NCBI GenBank assembly: GCA_016705325.1
Contig: JADIYJ010000017.1
Span: 58,421 to 122,420 of the forward strand
Source of the DNA: Pseudomonadota bacterium
GTDB taxonomy: Bacteria > Pseudomonadota > Gammaproteobacteria > Steroidobacterales > Steroidobacteraceae
Length of the DNA: 64,000 nt
Reading direction: 5' to 3'
The position numbers and the translations under genes are program-made. Within the stretch, counting starts at the first letter, position 1; each line of letters begins with the position of its first letter. Below, piece by piece: positions 35,212 through 43,385 of the stretch. A model generated the notes under the pieces. The model made no database searches. It was not told where the DNA came from and saw nothing but the letters and a program-made list of their open reading frames with translations.

Positions 35212-36716
35212 TGCGAGAGGTCGATCCAGGTGGTCTTGAGCTCGGTGTACTTGTCGAACGCGTGCAGCGACTTGTCGCGGCCGGTTCCCGATTGCTTGAA
35301 GCCGCCGAAGGGAACGGTGATGTCGTCGGCGTCGTAACAGTTCACGTAAACCATCCCGGCGCGGAGCGACTTCGCGATCCGGTGCGCCTTGCCGATGTCG
35401 CGGGTCCACACCGCCGCTGCCAGGCCGTACTCGACGCCGTTGCCGACGCGCACGGCCTCGTCGGCGTCCTTCACCGTGATGGCGGCCAGCACGGGCCCGA
35501 AGATTTCCTCGCGTGCGATGCGCATGTCGGACTGCACGTTCGCAAAGACCGTCGGTTCGATGTAACAGCCGCCCGTCTGCTCGAGCACGCGCTGGCCGCC
35601 CGTCAGCACCGCCGCGCCTGCGGACCTGCCGGAGTCGATGTAGCCAAGCACGGTCCTGGTCTGTATTTCGTCGACGATGGCGCCCATGCGCGTCGCCGGA
35701 TCGAGCGGATCGCCCGGCTGCATCGCCCGGCTCGCTGCGACGACCTTCTCGAGCACGCGGTCACGCACGCTCTCCTCGATGAGGAGGCGCGACGCCGCCG
35801 TGCACATCTCGCCCTGGTTGAAGAAGATTGCGCCGGCCGCAGTCGCCGCTGCGCGGTCGAGGTCGGGGCAGTCGGCCAGGATGATGTTCGGGGACTTGCC
35901 GCCGCATTCGAGCCAGACGCGCTTCATGTTCGACTGGCCCGAGTACTGCAGCATGAGCTTGCCGGTGCGCGTCGAGCCGGTGAAGCCGATGCAGTCGACG
36001 TCCATGTGCAGCGCCAGCGCCTGGCCGGCCGTGTGGCCGTAACCCGGCAGCACGTTGAACACGCCGTCGGGAATGCCGGCTTCTGCAGCCAGCGCCGCGA
36101 GGCGAATCGCCGACAGCGGCGACTTCTCGGACGGCTTGAGGATGAACGAATTGCCGGCGGCGAGCGCGGGACCGATTTTCCACGCGGCCATGATCAGCGG
36201 GAAATTCCACGGCACGATCGCGGCGACGACGCCGATCGGCTCGCGCGTGATGAGCGCCAGCTGGTCGTGCGCAGTCGGTGCGACTTCGTCGTACACCTTG
36301 TCGACGGCTTCGGCGTACCAGGCGATGCACCGCGCCGTGGCCGGAATGTCCACGGCCAGGCTGTCGGAAATGGGTTTGCCCATGTCCAGCGTCTCGAGCA
36401 GCGCCAGCTCGTCGCGGTGCGCGAGGATCAGTTCGGCGAAGCGCTGCAGCACGCGTTTGCGTTCGCGCGGCGGTTGCCTCGACCAGACACCGCTGTCGAA
36501 TGCCCGGCGCGCGGCGGCGACGGCACGCTCGACGTCCGCCTTGTCGGTCGACGCAACGCGCGCGATCACGCGGCCATCGATCGGCGTAACGTCGTCGAAC
36601 GTCTCGCCGCTCGCAGCCTCGACGTAGCGGCCATCGATGAAGGCCTGGCCGTTGATGGCCAGCGCCGTGGCGCGGGCGCGCCAGTCCTGCGCGGTGAGAG
36701 TGGCTGTCTGGTTCAT
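35208..36716 (-). CDS. puuC: Gamma-glutamyl-gamma-aminobutyraldehyde dehydrogenase (PuuC/PauC)
   Basis: A 502-residue NAD(P)-dependent aldehyde dehydrogenase. It has VPWNFPLIMAAWKIGPALAAGN, the active glutamate in LECGGKSPN, the nucleophilic cysteine in FNQGEMCTAASR, and EEIFGPVLA near the end. PuuC oxidises the aldehyde made by PuuB and can take other aminoaldehydes such as the SpuC product. It lies 26 bases after the puuR-like gene on the same strand. Confidence 0.9.
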   Translation of the reverse strand: MNQTATLTAQDWRARATALAINGQAFIDGRYVEAASGETFDDVTPIDGRVIARVASTDKADVERAVAAARRAFDSGVWSRQPPRERKRVLQRFAELILAHRDELALLETLDMGKPISDSLAVDIPATARCIAWYAEAVDKVYDEVAPTAHDQLALITREPIGVVAAIVPWNFPLIMAAWKIGPALAAGNSFILKPSEKSPLSAIRLAALAAEAGIPDGVFNVLPGYGHTAGQALALHMDVDCIGFTGSTRTGKLMLQYSGQSNMKRVWLECGGKSPNIILADCPDLDRAAATAAGAIFFNQGEMCTAASRLLIEESVRDRVLEKVVAASRAMQPGDPLDPATRMGAIVDEIQTRTVLGYIDSGRSAGAAVLTGGQRVLEQTGGCYIEPTVFANVQSDMRIAREEIFGPVLAAITVKDADEAVRVGNGVEYGLAAAVWTRDIGKAHRIAKSLRAGMVYVNCYDADDITVPFGGFKQSGTGRDKSLHAFDKYTELKTTWIDLSQ

Positions 36717-36742
36717 GGGACTTCGCTGTTATTGTCGCCGTT

Positions 36743-37300
36743 TCAGAAGGTCGGTGGCGTATTGGCTGAAATGATCTCGCACGGCTCGGTGCCGGTGTTA
36801 CGGAAGCGGTGCGGGATGGCGCTGGCGAAGTAATAGGCGTCGCCGGGACCGAGCTGGCGGGTTTCAGCGCCAACGGTGAGTTCGATGCGGCCACTCACGA
36901 CCACCCCGCCCTCTTCGCCTTTATGCCGCAGCATGTCGGCGCCGGTGTCGGCACCCGGCGCGTAGTGCTCGTGCAGCACGGCCATGGCCCGGTTGGGCCG
37001 GCGCGACGCGACCAGCTTGAAGGTCACCGAGCGGTCGCCCATGACCGGCAACTCGTCACCCTGGAAAAACACCTGCGGGCTCGCCGTGAAGTCGAGGGTA
37101 AAGAATTCGGCCAGCGACATCGGGATGCCATCGAGCACCTTCTTGAGCGAGCTGACGGATGGGCTGACACGGTTCTGCTCGATCAGCGAGATGAGACCGT
37201 TGGTCACGCCGGCGCGCTTCGCCAACTCGCGCTGCGAGAGGCCGTACATGGTGCGCACGGCGCGCAGGTGGGCGCCGACGTCGATACTGATCTCGCTCAC
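36743..37300 (-). CDS. puuR: PuuR/PauR-like repressor (XRE helix-turn-helix plus cupin)
   Basis: With GTG 37300 as start the product is 185 residues, the same as E. coli PuuR; an upstream frame to 37372 would add 24 residues. Residues 10-65 are a Cro/CI-type helix-turn-helix (GLSQRELAKRAGVTNGLISL then EQNRVSPSVSSLKKV). Residues 105-180 are a cupin with HKGEEGGVVVSGRIEL and GPGDAYYF. PuuR-type proteins leave DNA when putrescine or a derivative binds. The divergent aminotransferase gene and the downstream puuC run are likely targets. Confidence 0.88.
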   Translation of the reverse strand: MSEISIDVGAHLRAVRTMYGLSQRELAKRAGVTNGLISLIEQNRVSPSVSSLKKVLDGIPMSLAEFFTLDFTASPQVFFQGDELPVMGDRSVTFKLVASRRPNRAMAVLHEHYAPGADTGADMLRHKGEEGGVVVSGRIELTVGAETRQLGPGDAYYFASAIPHRFRNTGTEPCEIISANTPPTF

Positions 37301-37304
37301 GGGG

Positions 37305-37319
37305 TGTTCAATATCCTGC
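37305..37319. promoter_or_regulatory. Candidate PuuR-type operator
   Basis: TGTTCAATATCCTGC begins five bases upstream of the puuR GTG. Its first ten bases resemble the reverse complement of the E. coli PuuR box as I recall it (TGTTCATTAT...). The partial match and the position beside the repressor gene make it a candidate autoregulatory site; it is not proven. Confidence 0.3.
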
Positions 37320-37356
37320 ACACATGGGCCCGAAACAGGGCGAATTTCACGGTCAT

Positions 37357-37385
37357 TTGAGCCAAGTGTCAATTTTTCTTATCAT
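37357..37385 (+). promoter_or_regulatory. Sigma-70-type promoter for the omega-aminotransferase
   Basis: TTGAGC (37357-37362) and TATCAT (37380-37385) are spaced by 17 bases that include a T-run. The -10 box ends 33 bases before the ATG at 37419. It is one of the more convincing promoters in this GC-rich window. The candidate PuuR site lies about 40 bases upstream. Confidence 0.55.
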
Positions 37386-37418
37386 CGGGCAGTCAAACCA
37401 CACCTCGAGAACCCCGCC

Positions 37419-38747
37419 ATGACCGCCCCCGCAGCGCTGCAACGCGACGAAATGGAAGCCTTCTGGATGCCGTTCACGGCGAACCGCCAGTTCAAGGCCA
37501 ACCCCCGCATGCTGGCGAAGGCCGAGGGCATGCACTACTGGACGCCCGACGGCCGGCAGATCCTCGATGCCGTGGCGGGCCTGTGGTGCGTCAATGCGGG
37601 CCACGGCCGCCGTGAAATCAGCGAAGCGGTCAGCAGGCAGATCGCGACGATGGAATATGCGCCGCCGTTTCAGATGGGACACCCGGCCGCGTTCCAGCTG
37701 GCCAACGCCGTGGCGGGCTGGCTGCCGAAGGACACGGGGCACGTGTTCTTCACCAATTCGGGGTCTGAATCGGTCGACACGGCACTCAAGATCGCGCTCG
37801 CCTATCACCGTGCCCGCGGCGAGGCGTCACGCACTCGTTTCATCGGCCGTGAGCGGGGTTACCACGGCGTCGGCTTCGGCGGCATCTCCGTCGGCGGCAT
37901 GGTCAACAACCGCAAGTGGTTCGGGTCGATGCTGCCCGGCGTCGATCACCTGCCGCACACGCACGACCTGGCGAAGAACGCCTACACGCGCGGCGTGCCC
38001 GAGCACGGCGCCCACCTGGCGGATGAACTCGAACGCATCGTCGCGCTGCACGATGCCAGCAACATCGCGGCCGTGATCGTCGAGCCCGTCGCGGGCTCCA
38101 CGGGCGTGCTGATCCCGCCAAAGGGTTACCTCGAGCGCCTGCGCAGCATCTGCACCAGGCACGGCATCCTGCTGATCTTCGACGAAGTCATCACGGGATT
38201 CGGCCGGCTCGGCTCGCCGTTTGGCACCTCGTTCTTCGGCGTGCAGCCGGACATGATCACGATGGCCAAGGGCCTCACGAATGGCGCGGTGCCGATGGGC
38301 GCCGTCGCGGCGAGCGACCAGATCTACGACGCCTTCATGCAGGGTCCGGAAGGTGCCATCGAACTCTTCCACGGCTACACATATTCCGCGCACCCGGTCG
38401 CCTGCGCCGCGGGCATCGCGACGCAGGAAATCTACCGCAAGGAAGGACTGCTCACGCGCGCGAACGAAATGGCTGGCTACTGGGCCGACGGCGTGCACTC
38501 GCTGCGAGGCCTGCCGCACGTGATCGACTTGCGTAACCTCGGTCTGATCGGCGCCGTGGAACTGGACCCGATCCCGGGCAAGCCCGGTCTGCGTGGCTAC
38601 AACACGTTCGTGCGGGCGTTCGAGCAGGGGCTGCTGATTCGCGTCACGGGCGACATCATCGCGCTGTCGCCACCGCTGATCATCGAGCAGCAGCACATCG
38701 ACCAGGTGTTCGGGATCCTCGGCCGCGTACTGCAGGAGCTTGGCTGA
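37419..38747 (+). CDS. Omega-amino acid--pyruvate aminotransferase (BauA-like, class III)
   Basis: A 442-residue protein from ATG 37419. It begins MEAFWMPFTANRQFK, the typical opening of beta-alanine:pyruvate aminotransferases. It has FFTNSGSESVDTALKIAL, GRERGYHGVGFGG, LIFDEVITGFGRLG and the PLP lysine in TMAKGLTNGAVPMG. Expected substrates are beta-alanine, GABA or other omega-amino acids, so it may act after SpuA or on spermidine-derived products. Divergent from the PuuR-like repressor; a bidirectional terminator follows. Confidence 0.88.
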   Translation: MTAPAALQRDEMEAFWMPFTANRQFKANPRMLAKAEGMHYWTPDGRQILDAVAGLWCVNAGHGRREISEAVSRQIATMEYAPPFQMGHPAAFQLANAVAGWLPKDTGHVFFTNSGSESVDTALKIALAYHRARGEASRTRFIGRERGYHGVGFGGISVGGMVNNRKWFGSMLPGVDHLPHTHDLAKNAYTRGVPEHGAHLADELERIVALHDASNIAAVIVEPVAGSTGVLIPPKGYLERLRSICTRHGILLIFDEVITGFGRLGSPFGTSFFGVQPDMITMAKGLTNGAVPMGAVAASDQIYDAFMQGPEGAIELFHGYTYSAHPVACAAGIATQEIYRKEGLLTRANEMAGYWADGVHSLRGLPHVIDLRNLGLIGAVELDPIPGKPGLRGYNTFVRAFEQGLLIRVTGDIIALSPPLIIEQQHIDQVFGILGRVLQELG

Positions 38748-38760
38748 CGCCCAAAAGAAG

Positions 38761-38793
38761 ACGCCCGGACTCCGCGAGGAGCCGGGCGTTTCC
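38761..38793. terminator. Bidirectional intrinsic terminator
   Basis: ACGCCCGG plus CTCC pairs with GGAG plus CCGGGCGT over GCGA, with one bulged base. TTTCC follows on the plus strand, and CTTCTTTT on the minus strand. It separates the aminotransferase gene (end 38747) from the convergent porin-like gene (end 38828). Confidence 0.8.
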
Positions 38794-38827
38794 TGCAGCG
38801 CGATGCGTCAAGCGGCGCGCTGGCGGA

Positions 38828-39529
38828 TTACTCCTTCGACCAGGGGAAGCTGGTGGAAATGGAGAAAATCGCCACGCCTTCGCTGCTGTTCACGTCGTCT
38901 GGCGTACCGTCCAGCAGGCTCAGGTCGCTGCCGTCGGCGTACTTGAGCCCGAACGTGAAGTTGCTCCAGTCGTAGGTGACGCCGACCGACCAGTCCATGT
39001 AGCTGTCTTCATAGAACAGATCGATCGCGTCGCCGTCGCTGTAGCCGACGTGCGCGTTCAGACCGAAGTTGGCCGGCAGTTCATACGAGGCGTTGGCTTC
39101 GTAGTAGAACGCCGACTCGTCCGAATTGCCGAAATCGTTCGAGTACGTAACCTTGCCGCTCAGCCATTCCCAGCCGAGACCGACATAGATCTCGGGGAAA
39201 TCGATGTCATCGGCACCCGGATAGGTGTAGTAGACGAGGCCGACATCCCAGGTGACGGCATCGCCGCCGCGGAAACCGGTGTAGACGTCGATTTCGACGT
39301 TCTCGTCGCAGCAGTCGCCGAAATCGACGTTGCTGCCCCAGGCGCCGAGGTAGAAGCCGCTTTCATGCGCGTAATCGATGCCAGCCTGCAACGCAGGATC
39401 CTGCGAGGTCTGGGTGATGCCGCGCCAGTTGTAGTCGCTGACCACCGCCGCGTTGCCGGTCACTTCCGCCTGCGCAGCGAACGCGGTCAGCGAGAGTGCC
39501 ACCGCGGCCAGGCCATGGGTCAATTTCAT
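38828..39529 (-). CDS. TorF-family putative porin (outer-membrane beta-barrel)
   Basis: A 233-residue protein from ATG 39529, with GAGG upstream. A signal peptide (residues 1-21, ending AAQA) is followed by VTGNAAVVSDYNWRGITQT, the hallmark start of the TIGR02001/TorF family of proteobacterial porin-like proteins. Alternating aromatic beta strands (YTGFRGG, VYYTYPG, DWSVGVTYDW, FGLKYADGS) fill the rest, and it ends FSISTSFPW. It lies in the outer membrane; cargo unknown. Confidence 0.85.
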   Translation of the reverse strand: MKLTHGLAAVALSLTAFAAQAEVTGNAAVVSDYNWRGITQTSQDPALQAGIDYAHESGFYLGAWGSNVDFGDCCDENVEIDVYTGFRGGDAVTWDVGLVYYTYPGADDIDFPEIYVGLGWEWLSGKVTYSNDFGNSDESAFYYEANASYELPANFGLNAHVGYSDGDAIDLFYEDSYMDWSVGVTYDWSNFTFGLKYADGSDLSLLDGTPDDVNSSEGVAIFSISTSFPWSKE

Positions 39530-39751
39530 TTCGGGTACCTCTTTGTTGCCTAACAACAACACGTATTTAACGACCATCGCCACGAGTGTAGCAGAGGCGA
39601 CACGTTTTCAGCATGAACGCCCGCAGCGACGCGGCTCGGCGTCCTGCAGTGCAGGAAACGTGCCATGCAAAAATGCCTGCACTGGCGCGGGATCGGTCCG
39701 GGTCCTTGCACCGGCAAGACGCACCGGACGGCCGCCGTGCACCTTGTGGGT

Positions 39752-40132
39752 TCAGGTCGCTGGAGGCTCGTAGATGGCGTAGAGCTTCTGGGCGGGCTCC
39801 AGGACTTCCCAGAGTCCGGTGAAGCCTGCGGGCATCACGAAGCTGTCGCCTGGCCCGTAGTTCCATTGCCGGCCATGATCATCGGTGATGCGGATGCGAC
39901 CGGCGGTCAGGACGCACAGCTCGTTCTCCGTATAGGCCACCTTCCAGGCGCCGACGCTGCTGCGCCAGAGGCCGGCGAAAAACCGGCCGCTGGTGTCCGT
40001 GTAGGCATTGCGCACGAATTGCTCGGGCATCGGGCTGCCTGCGGCCAGTCGCGCCGGGTCGAGTTCGAGCTTTTCTTCGGTGCCTGACGCGCCGTCGATC
40101 TTCACGACGGCGGGGCCAAGGGTTGCGTGCAT
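39752..40132 (-). CDS. Small cupin protein
   Basis: A 126-residue single-domain cupin. It shows SSVGAWKVAYTENELCVLTAGR and YGPGDSFVMPAGFTGLWEVLE, like the (S)-ureidoglycine-aminohydrolase/DUF861 group. The metal histidines are largely replaced, so it may be a binding or structural cupin. It is separated by about 65 bases from the second PRPP synthetase gene. No specific function can be given. Confidence 0.75.
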   Translation of the reverse strand: MHATLGPAVVKIDGASGTEEKLELDPARLAAGSPMPEQFVRNAYTDTSGRFFAGLWRSSVGAWKVAYTENELCVLTAGRIRITDDHGRQWNYGPGDSFVMPAGFTGLWEVLEPAQKLYAIYEPPAT

Positions 40133-40197
40133 GCGAGTGCGCTCCGTGGTTCACTGAGTTACGCGCGACAGGCCGGCAAGCGCCAGCAGGCTGGCGC

Positions 40198-41208
40198 TCA
40201 ACGCGCGGGCGGCCTGCGCTCCATTTCGCGCAGTGCCACGACGGACTCGCCTGCCCCGATTCGGCGCAGAGCCTCTACAAACAACCCCGATGCCGGCAGG
40301 ACGACCAGCTGCGTCGCGCCCCCCGAAGGAGGTGTCAGTCGCGTGGGCAACAGCGTGTCCGTGACGTACAGGCGATCGGGGCCGTCCGGCCCGAGCAGCC
40401 GTTCAGCGCCCGGTGCAAACACGCCATGCGTCGCAAAGGCCGAAACCGATAGCGCGCCCGCCGCGCGACAAGCCTGTACCGCACGCAGGATCGTGGTTCC
40501 GGCGCTGATCAGGTCGTCGACCACGACGGCGTGCCGGCCGCTCACCGGCCCGATGATGAGGTCGCCGCTGACCTCGCCGTTGTCGCGGCGCTTTTCGAGG
40601 ACGGCGAATTCGACCGGCGCGCCCAGCCGCACCGCGACGAGCTCCTGCACGCGCTGCGCGCGCTTGGCACCGCCAAAATCCGGCGACACGATGGTCACGG
40701 GATGCCCGCCCGCCTGTTCGACGACCTTGTCTGCAAGCAGCGGCGCCGCTTCGAGCAGGTCGACGCTGCAGCGGAACGCGTTTTCGAACGCCGCGACATT
40801 GTGCACGTCCATCACCATCACGTGATCGACGCCCACGGCTTCCAGCAGCTGCGCGATGTAACGCGAGTTGACCGGATCACGCTCCTTGGTGCGGCGGTCC
40901 TTGCGCGAATAGGCGATGTAGGGAAGGCAGGCCGTGACGCGCGCGGCGCCGGCGTCCTTGAGTGCCGCGACCAGGAACAGGATGCGGCAGAGACGATCAT
41001 TGGCGCTGCCCGCCTCGTCGCCACTCAGCGACTGGATCACGTAGACGACGCGCCCGCGGACGCTGACCAGCGGCCTGGATTTGTGCTCGCCGCCTTCGTA
41101 ATCGCGCTCTTCGAGCGGCGCAAGCGCGGCGCCGAGGCACGCTGCGACGCGCTCGCCGAAGGCGCGCGACGCAAGCGGCGCGAAAAGCAGCGGCGCAGGG
41201 TCGATCAC
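40198..41208 (-). CDS. Second ribose-phosphate pyrophosphokinase-like protein
   Basis: A 336-residue protein from GTG 41208. It has the PRPP synthetase fold: YVIQSLSGDEAGSANDRLCR, LPYIAYSRKDRRTKERDPVN (ATP-binding flexible loop), VMDVHNVAAFENAF, VSPDFGGAKRAQRV and the PRPP site VVVDDLISAGTT. It differs clearly from the housekeeping Prs at 54385 and may be a divergent class or have another physiological role. HPF is encoded just upstream. Confidence 0.82.
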   Translation of the reverse strand: MIDPAPLLFAPLASRAFGERVAACLGAALAPLEERDYEGGEHKSRPLVSVRGRVVYVIQSLSGDEAGSANDRLCRILFLVAALKDAGAARVTACLPYIAYSRKDRRTKERDPVNSRYIAQLLEAVGVDHVMVMDVHNVAAFENAFRCSVDLLEAAPLLADKVVEQAGGHPVTIVSPDFGGAKRAQRVQELVAVRLGAPVEFAVLEKRRDNGEVSGDLIIGPVSGRHAVVVDDLISAGTTILRAVQACRAAGALSVSAFATHGVFAPGAERLLGPDGPDRLYVTDTLLPTRLTPPSGGATQLVVLPASGLFVEALRRIGAGESVVALREMERRPPAR

Positions 41209-41244
41209 GACAGCGGGGTCACTGCGCCGCTCGGGCCGGGCCGG

Positions 41245-41601
41245 TCAGGCGACCGGCTTTTCGCGCAGCGACGGCTCGCCGCGCAGCGCGGACATGCGCT
41301 GCTGCAGCTGGCGGCGTGCGGCATCAAACGCATCGCGCAGGACGACGTACACGTCCTCGTGCCCGTCGCGGTCGGGACGCTCCATGTCGACGACGACGTC
41401 GCCGCCCGGGAGCGATAGCTGAACCTTGACGTTGAATACCTTGCCCTGGTGGTGGTGTCGATGCGGTGAATCCACCACGATGCGGCAGGACTGGATACGG
41501 TCGCTGAAAGTGCCGAGGTGATCCGTGAGCTCGCGCACGCGGGTCTCGACGGCCGGGGAGCTTTCCATGTGCCTGAAAGTGATCTGGACAGGGATTGTCA
41601 C
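41245..41601 (-). CDS. hpf: Ribosome hibernation factor HPF/RaiA-like
   Basis: With GTG 41601, which has AGGGA eight bases before it, the product is 118 residues. The frame extends to 41709 but with no site. It shows the S30AE domain: VQITFRHMESSPAVETRVRE at the start, CRIVVDSPHRHHHQGKVF, and DVYVVLRDAFDAARRQL. Short HPF-type proteins bind the 30S subunit and support 100S dimers in stationary phase. Confidence 0.85.
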   Translation of the reverse strand: MTIPVQITFRHMESSPAVETRVRELTDHLGTFSDRIQSCRIVVDSPHRHHHQGKVFNVKVQLSLPGGDVVVDMERPDRDGHEDVYVVLRDAFDAARRQLQQRMSALRGEPSLREKPVA

Positions 41602-41750
41602 GATGCTGAGTCCCTCTGTTGGACGGTCCTGGTTGACGATTTCATTGTCGAGCCACGGGGCCTGCGGACCATCAGTATTGATCGCAGGCATCCGGCGCAC
41701 ATGTGGCAAGAGTACACTGCCGGAAGCGCCCGTCGAGAGCCGAATCTCGC

Positions 41751-43385
41751 GTGAACGCCGGTCAATTCCAGTCCCCGCTCGATGCCCCCGCAGCTCAGGC
41801 TGCCTTCGCCGTCGCGATGCAGGAGCCGGCTGCCTATTCTGCGCTGCATGCCGTGCCCGGACGCGTGACCTGCATCGAGACCCACGTCTCCTGGGTGTTC
41901 CTGACCGGGCCCTTCGCCTACAAGGTGAAGAAGCCGTTGCGGCTCAGTTTCATCGACTATTCGACGGCCGAACGTCGTCTTGAATTGTGCCGCGAAGAAC
42001 TGCGCTTGAACCGGCGTCACGCGCCGGGGCTGTACGTCGACGTCGTGCCGATCACGGGAACGCCCGCTGCACCCCGCGTCGGCGCCACCGACGCCCCGCC
42101 TTTCGAGCACGCGCTGCGGATGGTGCAGTTCGATCCGCGGCTCGAACTCACCCAGCTGCTGCAGTCTGGCGACGTCGAGGCGCACGAACTGCAGGAATTC
42201 GGCCAGCGCATCGCACAAATGCATGCGAGAGCAGCGATCGCCGCCGGCGCAGACTCTTTCGGCACGCCGGACAAGGCGCACCGCAACACGCTCGACAACT
42301 TCGAGGAAATTACGCAGGTCCTGCCCGGACGCGACGCCGCGCAGTGTGTGGCGCAGTTGCGCAGCCAGGCGCAACGGCTGTTCGAAGCCAGCCGGCCGCT
42401 GATGGAGCAACGCCGGCACGACGGCCGGATCCGCGAATGCCACGGCGACCTGCACTGCGGCAACGTAGTGCGCTGGCAAGGATCGCTCGCGGCCTTCGAC
42501 GGTCTCGAATTCGATCCCGGACTGCGCTTCATCGACGTCGCCAGCGATCTCGCTTTCCTGACGATGGATCTCGCGGCCCATCGTCGCACTGATCTGCGAC
42601 GCGAGGCATTGCAGGGATGGCTCGAGACGTCCGGCGATTTCGAAGCCGTGGCGCTGCTGCCCTATTTCGAGCTCTATCGCGCGCTGGTGCGGGCCAAGGT
42701 GGCTGCGCTGCGCGGCCAGCAGGCACGCAACGCAGCAGCGGGATCGACAGGTGCCGCGACGCTTGCCCACCAGTACCTCGACTGGGCCGTGTCGCAGGCC
42801 GGACGGCCGCGCGCCCGGCTGGTCGTGATGGTGGGATGGTCCGGCTCGGGCAAGACCTGGCTCGCCCGGCGCATCGCTGCACGCTGCGAAGCATTGATCG
42901 TGCGCTCGGACGTCGAACGCAAGCGGCTCGCCGGATTACAGCCCCTGGACACGTCTGCCTCTGCGCCCGACGCCGGCATCTATTCGCGCGGCTTCAATGC
43001 GCGCACGTACCAACGGTTGCGCGATTGCGCCGCGAATTGCCTGCGTGGTCGCGAAAGCGTCGTGGTCGACGCCGCCAACCTGCGTCGTGCTGAACGTGAC
43101 CGCTTCGTCGCAGCAGCGCGTGCACTCGCGGCCGAGACCGTGATCGTCCACTGTGTCGCGCCGCTCGAAGTGCTCAAGCGCAGGGTCGCCGGGCGGGCCG
43201 CCACCGGCGCCGACGCCTCGGAAGCCACGGTCGCGCTGCTGGATCGGCAGCCTTCGCACTGGGAACCGTTCAGCGACGACGAACTGACGCGCGTCGTCAC
43301 CGTCGACACGACCTCGGCCGAATCGATCGAGCGCGCGCTGCGCGGCCTGGCCGCACCTGTCAATACGGGAAGCAGCGCCGGCTAA
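41751..43385 (+). CDS. Aminoglycoside-phosphotransferase-like domain fused to P-loop kinase
   Basis: A 544-residue protein if GTG 41751 is used; an ATG at 41820 is another choice. Residues 1-330 form an APH-like kinase with R-E-C-H-G-D-L-H-C-G-N (catalytic loop) and FIDVASDLAFLTMDL. Residues 360-540 are an AAA/zeta-toxin-like P-loop domain with Walker A MVGWSGSGKTWLARRI. The combination is known as an uncharacterised two-domain family in proteobacteria. Substrates are unknown. The end overlaps the convergent symporter gene by four bases. Confidence 0.85.
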   Translation: MNAGQFQSPLDAPAAQAAFAVAMQEPAAYSALHAVPGRVTCIETHVSWVFLTGPFAYKVKKPLRLSFIDYSTAERRLELCREELRLNRRHAPGLYVDVVPITGTPAAPRVGATDAPPFEHALRMVQFDPRLELTQLLQSGDVEAHELQEFGQRIAQMHARAAIAAGADSFGTPDKAHRNTLDNFEEITQVLPGRDAAQCVAQLRSQAQRLFEASRPLMEQRRHDGRIRECHGDLHCGNVVRWQGSLAAFDGLEFDPGLRFIDVASDLAFLTMDLAAHRRTDLRREALQGWLETSGDFEAVALLPYFELYRALVRAKVAALRGQQARNAAAGSTGAATLAHQYLDWAVSQAGRPRARLVVMVGWSGSGKTWLARRIAARCEALIVRSDVERKRLAGLQPLDTSASAPDAGIYSRGFNARTYQRLRDCAANCLRGRESVVVDAANLRRAERDRFVAAARALAAETVIVHCVAPLEVLKRRVAGRAATGADASEATVALLDRQPSHWEPFSDDELTRVVTVDTTSAESIERALRGLAAPVNTGSSAG

